Shown one piece after another: positions 16,124 through 24,264 of a stretch of 64,000 bases of DNA (its first letter is position 1; the number at the start of each line of letters is the position of its first letter). Source of the stretch: UBA4416 sp048498515 (GTDB lineage Bacteria; Bacteroidota; Bacteroidia; B-17B0; Aurantibacillaceae); the NCBI GenBank assembly GCA_048498515.1, contig JBEHXV010000014.1:62001-126000 (forward strand), written 5' to 3'. The notes beneath the pieces are model-generated. The model was not told the DNA's origin. It was given only the letters and a program-made list of their open reading frames with translations, and made no database searches. Made by a program: the position numbers and the translations under genes.

Positions 16124-16161
16124 AGTAAAACTTTTTTACTAATTAGTAAAAAAGTTTTACT
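16124..16161. promoter_or_regulatory. 38-bp perfect palindrome, likely MarR operator
   Basis: AGTAAAACTTTTTTACT (16124-16140), AATT, then AGTAAAAAAGTTTTACT (16145-16161): every base is symmetric. Each half also contains AGTAAAA/TTTTACT-type sub-palindromes, so two dimers might bind. It lies 11 bp from the marR ATG and 22 bp from the cupin ATG, where binding would block both promoters. Confidence 0.85.
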
Positions 16162-16183
16162 TTTATCGAAAATTTAAACGATC

Positions 16184-16696
16184 ATGAACAGAGAATTTAA
16201 ACCAAATGTAAACCTGATGAAAGCATTTAATTCACAGGTAATGCTCATTAACGACATCAGCGGTTCAGAAAATGGTATGAACCTGATAGGTGCGGGCGCC
16301 GACGGACCCCCCATTCATACTCACCCAGAGCAGGAAGAACATTTTAAAGTGGTGAGCGGACAGCTTGAAGTGTATAAAAAAGATAAATGGCATACCCTGA
16401 AAGAAGGGGATGAAATTTTTATCCCAAAACAAACAGCCCACACTTACCGGTCACGCCACACCGAAGATTGCATCTTTGAATATAAGCTTACACCTAACCG
16501 GCATTTTTCGGAAATGATGCAGTCGTTTGAAAAATTGCAAAACGAAGGAAAACTAAAAGGGAAAGACCTAAGCTCAATTATCTACCTCGCAATGACGTTT
16601 AAAAAATATAAGGAAGAAGTAAGATCGGTGGTTCCGCCCGCTTTTGTAATCTCTGCCATGGCAGGTATTGGAAAATTATTCGGTTTTAAAATCTAA
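16184..16696 (+). CDS. Cupin-domain protein
   Basis: 170 aa. A single cupin barrel (about 30-110) with motif 1 PPIHTHPEQEEHFKVVSG, giving His, His, Glu and His metal ligands, and motif 2 from DEIFIPKQTAHTYRS. The C-terminal 60 residues are helical with a hydrophobic end (FVISAMAGIGKLFGF). Cupins include dioxygenases, isomerases and sensors, so the reaction cannot be named. Control by the divergent MarR regulator suggests a role in handling a small organic or toxic compound (inference). It is followed by a copy of the ACACCTG palindrome. Confidence 0.85.
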   Translation: MNREFKPNVNLMKAFNSQVMLINDISGSENGMNLIGAGADGPPIHTHPEQEEHFKVVSGQLEVYKKDKWHTLKEGDEIFIPKQTAHTYRSRHTEDCIFEYKLTPNRHFSEMMQSFEKLQNEGKLKGKDLSSIIYLAMTFKKYKEEVRSVVPPAFVISAMAGIGKLFGFKI

Positions 16697-16721
16697 GTCT
16701 GTTTCGCAGGTAATTTGGAAC

Positions 16722-16758
16722 AAACACCTGGCAGATTTTAAAAACCTGCCAGGTGTTT
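16722..16758. repeat. Palindromic repeat, ACACCTGTCAGGTTT family, copy 2 (diverged)
   Basis: AAACACCTGGCAGATTT, loop TTA, then AAACCTGCCAGGTGTTT: a 17-bp stem with one mismatch. Relative to copy 1 the T-A pair in CCTGTC has become a G-C pair in CCTGGC on both arms, a compensatory change. It lies 25 bp after the cupin stop. Confidence 0.8.
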
Positions 16759-16817
16759 TGCCTGATAGGTTACCAAATTTCCTTTCCGGTATCAATAGGT
16801 AGTTAAACCTCCCGGAT

Positions 16818-17492
16818 ATGAAAAGAGCATTTAAACTCCTTTTAAAGACTTTACTTTCTATTCTTGTTTTTATTGGACTCTACTTTCTGTCTGCCTATAC
16901 GCTATCGCGAATCTCTGTAGACAAAGAACAAACAACAAACGCCAATATCAGTATTTATATTTTATCGAACGGCGTTCACACCGATATTGTTGTGCCTGCC
17001 AAAAATGACTTGTGTAACTGGCATGAGTTGGTGAAACCGGAACACACGATCTCGCAGGATTCAACTGCCTCATTACTTGCCTTTGGCTGGGGTGATAAGG
17101 TCTTTTACCTGGAAACACCCACCTGGGACGATCTTACATTTTCAACAGCATTTAAAGCCGCTTTTGGCCTAAGCTCATCGGCCATCCATGCTACATACTA
17201 TAAGCGCCTAAAAGAAAGCGACCATTGCAAAGAGCTCAAAATTACCAAAGAGCAGTATGTAAAGCTCATCAATTATATTAAGCAAAGTTTTTTACTGAAC
17301 GAAGCACAGGGCAGCATCCACATTTCCACCAATGCTGTGTATGGCAATCACGATGCGTTTTACGAAGCTATGGGAAGTTACAATTTGTTTAAAACCTGTA
17401 ATACCTGGACAAACAGTGCCCTGAAAAGTTGCGGGCAAAAAGCCTGCCTATGGACGCCTTTTGAGAGTGGCATCTTTTATCAGTATAACTAA
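16818..17492 (+). CDS. DUF2459 / TIGR02117 family protein
   Basis: 224 aa. An N-terminal membrane anchor (about 10-30) precedes a domain starting ISIYILSNGVHTDIVVP, the hallmark of DUF2459 proteins, which also contain FGWGDKVFYLETPTWDDL and a late TCNTWTNSALKSCG. The conserved His-Thr-Asp and Cys-x-x-Trp motifs suggest a papain-like or other hydrolase fold facing the periplasm, but no activity is established for the family to my knowledge. It appears to be a single-gene unit between two repeat-bearing spacers. Confidence 0.82.
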   Translation: MKRAFKLLLKTLLSILVFIGLYFLSAYTLSRISVDKEQTTNANISIYILSNGVHTDIVVPAKNDLCNWHELVKPEHTISQDSTASLLAFGWGDKVFYLETPTWDDLTFSTAFKAAFGLSSSAIHATYYKRLKESDHCKELKITKEQYVKLINYIKQSFLLNEAQGSIHISTNAVYGNHDAFYEAMGSYNLFKTCNTWTNSALKSCGQKACLWTPFESGIFYQYN

Positions 17493-17597
17493 TTGTTTCT
17501 GGTGTAAAGCCTGATATTTCCTCTTTTTCGGCAATTTAGTTGTTAGTTTTATACTCCTATATTAAACATAAGCCTATACAAAGCAGCGCGCAGGCCT

Positions 17598-17767
17598 GTC
17601 AAAACGCGGCGCCGTCGAGATGTGAAATAGCGAAGCGTATTCTGAAATTCCTTTAAAAAACAATAAAAAACTTATTTTTAATTTTTAAGTTTCGCAGCTG
17701 AAAAACCTTCAGTGTTTTTCAGTTGCGAAACTTAAAAATTAAAAGAGCGGGCCGCAATCGTTTTGAC
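17598..17767. repeat. Composite palindromic element with a 30-bp hairpin
   Basis: Outer arms GTCAAAACG (17598-17606) and CGTTTTGAC (17759-17767) enclose GC-rich tracts. Inside is a 30-bp stem: 17676-17705 pairs with 17715-17744 with only one G-T pair, and the loop is 9 nt (CCTTCAGTG). No coding frame explains the 170 bp. It resembles a non-autonomous mobile element or a structured RNA. Confidence 0.7.
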
Positions 17768-17778
17768 TTGTCTTTTTG

Positions 17779-17805
17779 TTTCTTTTTTGACTAAGAAAAA
17801 AGAAA
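17779..17805. repeat. AT-rich inverted repeat
   Basis: TTTCTTTTTT (17779-17788) and AAAAAAGAAA (17796-17805) form a 10-bp stem just outside the composite element and upstream of the hydrolase gene. Confidence 0.6.
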
Positions 17806-17869
17806 TAGAAAAACAGGTTAATTTAAACATGTATTATTCTAATACATGATGTTTTTAATATCTTTAAGT

Positions 17870-18703
17870 ATGAATAAAAAACTCATCAAAGCTTTAAAAA
17901 CAATTGCCATTACCATAGTGGTTATATATATTGGCATTTGCACCTTTTTGTATGTCAAACAGGATTCCTTATTATTTCACCCGCAGCCAACCAATATGCA
18001 GGAACTTTCTGAAATTTTAAATGAAACTCCGGGTTTTGATACGGTTGCTTTTGTGATGAGCGACGGTAACCGTACCTATGGTTTTATTTCCAAAGACACC
18101 ACAACAACAAAATTGCCCCTTGTGCTTTACTTCGGTGGCAATGCCGAAGAAGTGTCTCATCTGGCAGAAAAGAAAAACTATTTTCCGGGCTCAAAAATGG
18201 TCATGGTCAATTACCGCGGCTTTGGTCTAAGCAAAGGTACTATATCAGAAAAAACCATGTTTAGCGATGCTTTGGAAATTTATGACAAGCTGGTTTCCGA
18301 TCCTAAGATTGATGCCATGCACATTATTGTGATTGGCAGAAGCATTGGTACCGGCGTGGCTACTTATTTATCATCGCAACGAAAAACAAGCGGCACTGTT
18401 TTAATTACACCTTATGAAAGTATGATTGATGTGGCACAGGAAAAATATCCTTATGTACCCATTGCCTTACTCATTAAACATCCCTTCAACTCAAAGGAAT
18501 ATGCAACTGCCATTTCTTCTCCCATGTTATCGCTCATTTCTAAAAACGATGTGATCATTCCAACCGTTCATGCTTATAATTTAATAAACGTGTGGAAAGG
18601 AAAAACCATGGCGCTTGAAGTGGACGAGGATCACAACTCCATTATGGGTAATGAGGAAGTGTGGAAGAAGATAGAAACGTTTGTATCGGAAAACAGCAAA
18701 TAA
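17870..18703 (+). CDS. Membrane-anchored alpha/beta hydrolase
   Basis: 277 aa from ATG 17870 (MNKKLIKALKTI). The longer frame from 17846 adds only MMFLISLS. A transmembrane helix (about 8-28) precedes an alpha/beta-hydrolase domain: oxyanion region LYFGGNAEEV, VNYRGFGLSKG, nucleophile elbow IGRSIGTG (Ser in GRSIG), acid region SKNDVIIP and final His in EDHNSI. This matches the ABHD12/13- or YfhR-like group of serine hydrolases. The substrate is unknown, probably a lipid or ester at the envelope. Confidence 0.9.
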   Translation: MNKKLIKALKTIAITIVVIYIGICTFLYVKQDSLLFHPQPTNMQELSEILNETPGFDTVAFVMSDGNRTYGFISKDTTTTKLPLVLYFGGNAEEVSHLAEKKNYFPGSKMVMVNYRGFGLSKGTISEKTMFSDALEIYDKLVSDPKIDAMHIIVIGRSIGTGVATYLSSQRKTSGTVLITPYESMIDVAQEKYPYVPIALLIKHPFNSKEYATAISSPMLSLISKNDVIIPTVHAYNLINVWKGKTMALEVDEDHNSIMGNEEVWKKIETFVSENSK

Positions 18704-18709
18704 TTTTTT

Positions 18710-18778
18710 GTCAGGCTGAGCGGAGTCGAAGCCCAATAGAGTTAGTTTTGAGCAGGCTTCGACTCCGCTCAGCCTGAC
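18710..18778. repeat. Palindromic intergenic repeat (GGCTGAGCGGAGTCGAAGCC family)
   Basis: Arms at 18710-18733 and 18755-18778 are exact 24-bp reverse complements around a 21-nt loop. It fills the whole gap between two convergent genes. An arm fragment lies inside the phosphatase gene at 795-810. Confidence 0.85.
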
Positions 18779-18779
18779 A

Positions 18780-19514
18780 CTACTTCCCACCATTAGCTTT
18801 TAAATCCTCCAGGCAATGACTATCGAGCCCCGGTATATTATTTCCCAGTAAATTGCCGATCAGGTCGCTGGTTTCAGCCTGGTAGTACATTAAACAATTG
18901 GAGTTGTTGCAATGCTTTCCGTTTGCTTCGTCCTGGTGGTTGCTTACCATACCTGTACCATTATTTACCAGGCCAAGGATGTGCGAAAATTCATGTTCCG
19001 CCACAACCGCTTCAACCGTTGAAACGGCGGGTTGGGTAATTCCTCCCGACACATTCCGGATCGTTTTCTCAAATACCACCATCGAAGAAGTTCCATAAGC
19101 CAGGCCTAACACCTGCCGTGAACTTGTATTTTCCGCATAGTCTCCATCTGCAAAAAATAGGTAAGCGGTAATCACATCGCCCTTTGTATAAAAGCGCCTG
19201 TTTTTTCCTTCCAGTTTTTGAATGTCGGAAAACGATAAAGTACTTTGGCCCGGCGAAGCAATGCTGCTGACGTTAAACTCTATGCCTCCCGATTTATTCA
19301 GGCGTTGCTCCAAGAAGGTCTTGAGGTGGTTCAGCGCTGTTTGGGTTGGCTCATAGCCTGCCGCATAATCTATCTGCACAACCAGTTTTTTATAGGTGTC
19401 GTTCGAGAGGAAATTGCCAGGTTTCTCTTCGGCATAAAAAAGCGTTTTAGGATCTTTTTTACAGCCTGAAATAAAAAGTGCAAACAAAAAAACGAAAAGA
19501 TAAGTTGCTTTCAT
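18780..19514 (-). CDS. Metzincin-like lipoprotein metalloprotease
   Basis: 244 aa from ATG 19514, chosen because it gives a lipoprotein signal (MKATYLFVFLFALFISGCKK, lipobox ISGC); the frame from 19556 adds 14 residues before it. The zinc site is VVAEHEFSHILGLVNNG, an HExxHxxG metzincin start; the third ligand may be a His in NHQDEANGKH. NCLMYY provides the Met-turn. It is therefore probably a membrane-anchored zinc protease. The long lead-in (about 40-150) has no recognisable domain. It is the last gene before the convergent repeat. Confidence 0.82.
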   Translation of the reverse strand: MKATYLFVFLFALFISGCKKDPKTLFYAEEKPGNFLSNDTYKKLVVQIDYAAGYEPTQTALNHLKTFLEQRLNKSGGIEFNVSSIASPGQSTLSFSDIQKLEGKNRRFYTKGDVITAYLFFADGDYAENTSSRQVLGLAYGTSSMVVFEKTIRNVSGGITQPAVSTVEAVVAEHEFSHILGLVNNGTGMVSNHQDEANGKHCNNSNCLMYYQAETSDLIGNLLGNNIPGLDSHCLEDLKANGGK

Positions 19515-19578
19515 GGTGAAATAATTTGCCCGGACCGGCCGGAGTTTATTTTTCACCTGTCAAATACAATACCTGCCA

Positions 19579-20202
19579 TCAGGATCTTTTCCTGTTGCTT
19601 AAATAAGTAAGTACTACAGGAATAGCGGTTACCACTATAAGCACTATGACAATGTAGCCAATATAGTTTTCGATAGTTGGGTAACGTATGCCTAAAAAGT
19701 AAGCAATTCCGGCAATTGAACCGATCCAGGCAAGAGCTCCGGATACATTGTACAACATAAATAGTTTAAAATCTATTTTTATAACACCTGCAAGGATAGG
19801 TGCAAAGGTCCTGATAATGGGTAAAAATCTCCCCATGATAAGGGCGTATCCACCATATTTATCGTAAAATGCCCTGGTGGTAACCAGGTGCTTTTGCTTG
19901 AAAAAAAAACTATCTTTTTTAGAATACAGGTTCTCCCCTACTTTTTTTCCAAACCAGTACCCAACTATATTTCCTGTAACGGCGGCCAATACTAATAAAA
20001 AAAACAGGGTAATAAAAGGTACACCCAGTAAATCGGGTTTGGTAGCACATAACAGACCCGAAATAAAAATGAGCGAATCTCCCGGCAGAAAAAAACCCAC
20101 TAATAAGCCCGTTTCGGCAAACACCACAAATAACAATAACCAAAGCCCACCATAATGTATAATGCTTTGAGGGTCGGTTAATGTTTTAAGAAAGTCCAGC
20201 AT
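19579..20202 (-). CDS. DedA family (SNARE-associated/VTT domain) membrane protein
   Basis: 207 aa with four to five membrane segments. Family motifs include ETGLLVGFFLPGDSLIFISG, GYWFGKKVGE and GRFLPIIRTFAPILAGV (the conserved R in FxRxxP-like region). DedA proteins are inner-membrane lipid scramblases or transporters involved in undecaprenyl-phosphate or phospholipid recycling and membrane-potential homeostasis. The start overlaps the end of the PrsW-like gene by 17 bases, so the two are cotranscribed. Confidence 0.93.
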   Translation of the reverse strand: MLDFLKTLTDPQSIIHYGGLWLLLFVVFAETGLLVGFFLPGDSLIFISGLLCATKPDLLGVPFITLFFLLVLAAVTGNIVGYWFGKKVGENLYSKKDSFFFKQKHLVTTRAFYDKYGGYALIMGRFLPIIRTFAPILAGVIKIDFKLFMLYNVSGALAWIGSIAGIAYFLGIRYPTIENYIGYIVIVLIVVTAIPVVLTYLSNRKRS

Positions 20203-21511
20203 CGTTTTGTTTCTTTTTAAGGATCACCCACTCATGAAAATCGAGACGGGTGCCATGGTCTTTGTTAATGGTATTTAAACCGGCTATTGGGTGCCCATCT
20301 GCATTGTGTGTCAATCCATCTGTTTTAGGGATCAAAACAAAATGCTGATAGATCAGCTTTCGCGGGTCCAGGTAAACTCTCACTAAAAAATAAATGACGC
20401 CATTCTCACTTAGTTTTTTCTCAATGATCCCGTCATGAATTTTATTGAGGAAACTTTTCTTAGCGCTCAAAGGTATGATTTTAATTTCTTCGTTATACAA
20501 TCGCGAGATCTTTGCATCATTGTAGGATTCGCCACGGATGGTAAATCCTCCAAAAAATGACATTTGATTTCGTGAAGGGTCGCGCTTAAAATGAAACGGA
20601 AGCTTAATTCGGACCTTGTTCTTTTGGTTGGGAATAATGCTAAACCTGCTCAGGCGTGTGATGAGCACAATTAAAATAAACGATTGCCAGAACATGAGCC
20701 ACAAATACGTACCAATGGCAACCCTTGTCCCTTCAACAACCGCCGTAAACACTAAAATGGTCAGGCATATGGCCAGGTAAAACCGGATCAGGTATTTCCT
20801 CACAAGTTCCTGGTCGATGACCAGTTTTGGGGAATAGAACGGAGAGGTGTTTAAACAGTTATTTAAAATAGTAACAAACACACTGATGAGGATCATAAAA
20901 AACAGCATATGAATAAGGCCACCAAGGATTGGAATATTCAGTTCGAGTATAAAATCATATATCCCGTGAGCAAGCGAAGCCATTAAAATGTAAAATAAGA
21001 TCGCTCTCTGGCCTTTATTGTGGTATTTATGCTCAATTAAACCATAAATAAATATGGCCGAAAAGAACATATGACCCGGTACCGCTAAAATAGACCTCAC
21101 CAATAGCACGTGTCCCCCATAGTCAACGGCGTATTCAATATTTTCGCCAAAGGCAAAGCCAAGCGCCGAAATGCAGATGTACTTCACATAATCCAAAGGC
21201 TCGTTCACCGCTTTTTTAAACACATAGATGATGATTAATACGGGAATAAATTTCACCACCTCTTCCAACATCCCTACGCCAAACACAAAAAATAAAAAAT
21301 TGAGAACAGGATTGGAGCTTTCAGAAATTCCCAAAGGTTCAAACACAAACCAATACGTAGGAAATATGATTAAAGGAAAAAGGGTTCCTAATATAAACGT
21401 GATAACGACATGGCTTAATTTTTCCTGCTCAAAAAGATCGATCTTCTTAAAATAATGGAGCCAGGCCGATGAAATAAGAAAACTAATGATGATTATAAAG
21501 ATAATAGCCAA
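20186..21511 (-). CDS. PrsW family intramembrane protease-like protein
   Basis: 441 aa. About eight membrane helices in residues 1-290 include the PrsW motifs EEVVKF (about 80-86), FGENIEY and PGHMFFSAIFIYGLIEH; the Glu pair and the His residues correspond to the catalytic positions of this CAAX-like protease superfamily. The C-terminal about 150 residues are soluble and unrecognised. In Bacillus PrsW cleaves an anti-sigma factor; the target here is unknown. It lies 8 bp after the ABC ATPase gene and overlaps the DedA gene. Confidence 0.87.
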   Translation of the reverse strand: MAIIFIIIISFLISSAWLHYFKKIDLFEQEKLSHVVITFILGTLFPLIIFPTYWFVFEPLGISESSNPVLNFLFFVFGVGMLEEVVKFIPVLIIIYVFKKAVNEPLDYVKYICISALGFAFGENIEYAVDYGGHVLLVRSILAVPGHMFFSAIFIYGLIEHKYHNKGQRAILFYILMASLAHGIYDFILELNIPILGGLIHMLFFMILISVFVTILNNCLNTSPFYSPKLVIDQELVRKYLIRFYLAICLTILVFTAVVEGTRVAIGTYLWLMFWQSFILIVLITRLSRFSIIPNQKNKVRIKLPFHFKRDPSRNQMSFFGGFTIRGESYNDAKISRLYNEEIKIIPLSAKKSFLNKIHDGIIEKKLSENGVIYFLVRVYLDPRKLIYQHFVLIPKTDGLTHNADGHPIAGLNTINKDHGTRLDFHEWVILKKKQNDAGLS

Positions 21512-21519
21512 AACAGAAT

Positions 21520-23340
21520 TCAGGAAGCAACGAATTTTGTATCCGCTACCATTTTTTTCTCAATACTGGCTTTTATATCTGTCAATTGCCCTTTAGGAAT
21601 TGAGCTAATTAATTTACGGGTATAGTCCCTCTGTGGGTTCATATAAATATCATCCGCGTCGCCAATCTCTTCTATCTTTCCTTTATTCATAACCACCATG
21701 CGGTCGCTCATGAATTTTACAACCGAAAGGTCATGGGAAATAAAGATATAGGTGAATTTAAATTCACGCTTAAGGTCATTTAATAAATTAAGCACCTGTG
21801 CCTGCACCGACACATCGAGCGCGCTCACACTCTCATCGCAGATGATGAACTTAGGGTTTAATGCCAGGGCACGGGCAATGCAAATACGCTGGCGCTGCCC
21901 GCCACTAAACTCATGCGGATAGCGGCTAAAATATTTTTCCTCAAGGTTAACTTTTGCAAGCAGTTCCATCACCTTTTCCTTGCGCTGGTTATTGTTGCTT
22001 AAGATATTATGCACCTGCATTGGTTCCATTAATGCTTCACCAACAGTTATGCGTGGATTTAACGACGAATAAGGATCCTGGAAGATGATCTGCATATCTT
22101 TTCGCAAATACCTCATGTCTTCAGTACTTAAACGCAGCAAATCATTCCTCTGAAAAAGGATGCTGCCCTCTGTAGGTTCATTGAGCCTTAAAATAGTGCG
22201 GCCCAGCGTTGTTTTTCCACAGCCGCTTTCTCCCACTAAGCCAAGGGTTTCACCTTCATACACATCCAGTGTAATATCATCAACCGCTTTTACCCACTGT
22301 TTTGTGCGGCCAAAAAAGGTTTTATGTTTTGGAAAATAGGTCTTAATATTTTTCAGCTCAAGAATCTTCGGGCGGTTATAAAGGTCAAGGTGTTCTTTCT
22401 CACGCTGCTCTTTGGTAATAATTACCGTATTAATAGCTTCGCTAACTGTTTTTGGGATCTCAATCATGTTACCCTGATCATCCGTTTTCATAAAATCGGA
22501 AAGTACAGGTAATCGCTTTAAGCGCTTATCCAATGGAGGGCGGCAAGCCAGTAAGCTTTTTGTGTAAGGATGCTTTGGGTTACTGAATATTTCTAAAACG
22601 GGGCCTTGTTCCACTACCTTGCCCTTGTACATCACCATCACCTTATCGGCCAGTTCGGCAATAACGCCAAGGTCGTGCGTAATGAACATAATGCCCATAT
22701 CCTGTTCACGCTGAAGTTGAAGCATCAGGTCGAGGATGGTTTTTTGCACCGTTACATCCAGGGCTGTTGTTGGTTCATCGGCTATCAACACGCGTGGGTT
22801 ACAGCTCATGGCCATGGCAATCATCACACGTTGTTTTTGTCCACCTGAAATTTGGTGCGGGTAAACGCTGAATATGCGCTCCGGGTCGGGTAGCTGTACC
22901 TGTTCAAATAATTTTAATGTTTTCTTTTTTGCCTCTTTGCTCGATATTTTCTGATGGAGCATAATGGCTTCCATTACCTGGTTACCGCAGGTATACACAG
23001 GGTTAAGGCTGGTCATTGGTTCCTGGAAGATCATGGCGATCTCGTTTCCGCGGAAGGAGCGCATTTCTTTGGCATCCAGGTTTCTGAGGTTTACCACGCC
23101 TTTGTGTTTGGAGTGGTATAGGATCTCACCACCCGAAACATAACCGGGAGGATTGGGAATAAGCTGCATGATGGATAAAGAGGTAACAGATTTACCGGAG
23201 CCGCTTTCTCCAACAATACCAACGGTTTCACCTTTATGTAAGGTAAACGACACGTCGTTAACTGCTTTCAATAATTCGCCATCGGACTTGAACTCTGTTA
23301 CCAGGTTCTTTACTTCCAGTAATACCTCTTTTTGCGCCAT
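21520..23340 (-). CDS. Fused double ATPase of a peptide (Dpp/Opp-type) ABC transporter
   Basis: 606 aa from ATG 23340 (MAQKEVLLEVKNLVTEF); an upstream frame to 23388 adds a non-homologous leader. It holds two complete ATPase modules in one chain: Walker A GESGSGKS and GESGCGKT, signatures SGGQKQRV and SGGQRQRI, Walker B IADEPTTALD and ICDESVSALD. The first module resembles DppD/OppD and the second DppF/OppF, including the C-terminal NPKHPYTKSLL and NPQRDYTRKLI extensions. It powers oligopeptide uptake. No permease or binding protein lies nearby, so these must be encoded elsewhere. Confidence 0.93.
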   Translation of the reverse strand: MAQKEVLLEVKNLVTEFKSDGELLKAVNDVSFTLHKGETVGIVGESGSGKSVTSLSIMQLIPNPPGYVSGGEILYHSKHKGVVNLRNLDAKEMRSFRGNEIAMIFQEPMTSLNPVYTCGNQVMEAIMLHQKISSKEAKKKTLKLFEQVQLPDPERIFSVYPHQISGGQKQRVMIAMAMSCNPRVLIADEPTTALDVTVQKTILDLMLQLQREQDMGIMFITHDLGVIAELADKVMVMYKGKVVEQGPVLEIFSNPKHPYTKSLLACRPPLDKRLKRLPVLSDFMKTDDQGNMIEIPKTVSEAINTVIITKEQREKEHLDLYNRPKILELKNIKTYFPKHKTFFGRTKQWVKAVDDITLDVYEGETLGLVGESGCGKTTLGRTILRLNEPTEGSILFQRNDLLRLSTEDMRYLRKDMQIIFQDPYSSLNPRITVGEALMEPMQVHNILSNNNQRKEKVMELLAKVNLEEKYFSRYPHEFSGGQRQRICIARALALNPKFIICDESVSALDVSVQAQVLNLLNDLKREFKFTYIFISHDLSVVKFMSDRMVVMNKGKIEEIGDADDIYMNPQRDYTRKLISSIPKGQLTDIKASIEKKMVADTKFVAS

Positions 23341-23439
23341 ATAGTATGACGAATATAGGAAATTACCCCTTAAAACAAATAGTTTCAATAGGCAAAAAGT
23401 AAGGTTTTATCGAAATTATAGCGACAAAGAGCCGATGGC

Positions 23440-24264
23440 TTATTTCAGGGCTTTATCAGCACAATCTGTCAGGCGTTTGTCCCAATAATCATAAGTTCGT
23501 GGCTCCTTTTTTGCCGCCGCGGAAAAATGTCCGTTCTTGAAAAAGTACAGTATTTCGGTACCAACAGCATCCAGCTTATAATACATTTCATCATGGTCAA
23601 TGCATTCATACATATAATCATCGCATGGCTGGCGCAGAGAATCCTTATTAAAACTAACCGGGCCCAACGATAAAGCTGTTTTCTTGTGGCGGCGGATGAG
23701 TTTGGTTGCCTTATTTTCAATGATAATTCCCAGGCTCTTCTGGTCATTAGCCACAACCGGGTAAGGAAACGCCGCAAAGTTTTTCATGATTTTGCCGGCA
23801 ATGAGTTTAATGAGCAAGGGATTATCTTTCACCAACGCGTAAGGAGCTCTTTCCTGGAAAGGGCTGCGGTCATAAACAATGGAAACAATATTATTGACCG
23901 GATGTTGCTGCAACCATAAATTAAACACCCAGGAACCGGCAATGTAACTGAATACGTGAAGCTTTTTATACGACAGCAACTTGTGCTCTTCCATAAATGC
24001 ATTCACATTATAAACACATTGCTGCAGCGAATCCCTTCCAATATAATGCGGAATGTACAGATCATAACCTTTATTGGAAAACCATTTCTCAATGTCTTTC
24101 ACACCGTGGACCTTGGAACCAAAGCCGGGCAAAATTAAAATAGCCTCTTTTTCGGATAAGGGTACTGAGGGGTTTTGGATACGAACCACATCCTTACGAT
24201 GTGCTAAACCCCAAAATGAACATAAGCATACTAAAGCTAAAGCAAGTATGTGTTTTAAATGCAT
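23440..24264 (-). CDS. Secreted alpha/beta-hydrolase-like protein lacking a nucleophile Ser
   Basis: 274 aa with a signal peptide (about 1-22). The chain has alpha/beta-hydrolase landmarks: ILILPGFGS near residue 42 (oxyanion strand), then YDLYIPHY, then LHVFSYIAGS at the elbow. Where GxSxG would be, the aligned core is SYIAG, so the nucleophile Ser is replaced by Ile. It may be a non-catalytic or altered member; I do not recognise a named family. Its ATG directly follows the stop of the ABC-2 permease gene, so it belongs to the NatAB-like operon. Confidence 0.7.
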   Translation of the reverse strand: MHLKHILALALVCLCSFWGLAHRKDVVRIQNPSVPLSEKEAILILPGFGSKVHGVKDIEKWFSNKGYDLYIPHYIGRDSLQQCVYNVNAFMEEHKLLSYKKLHVFSYIAGSWVFNLWLQQHPVNNIVSIVYDRSPFQERAPYALVKDNPLLIKLIAGKIMKNFAAFPYPVVANDQKSLGIIIENKATKLIRRHKKTALSLGPVSFNKDSLRQPCDDYMYECIDHDEMYYKLDAVGTEILYFFKNGHFSAAAKKEPRTYDYWDKRLTDCADKALK

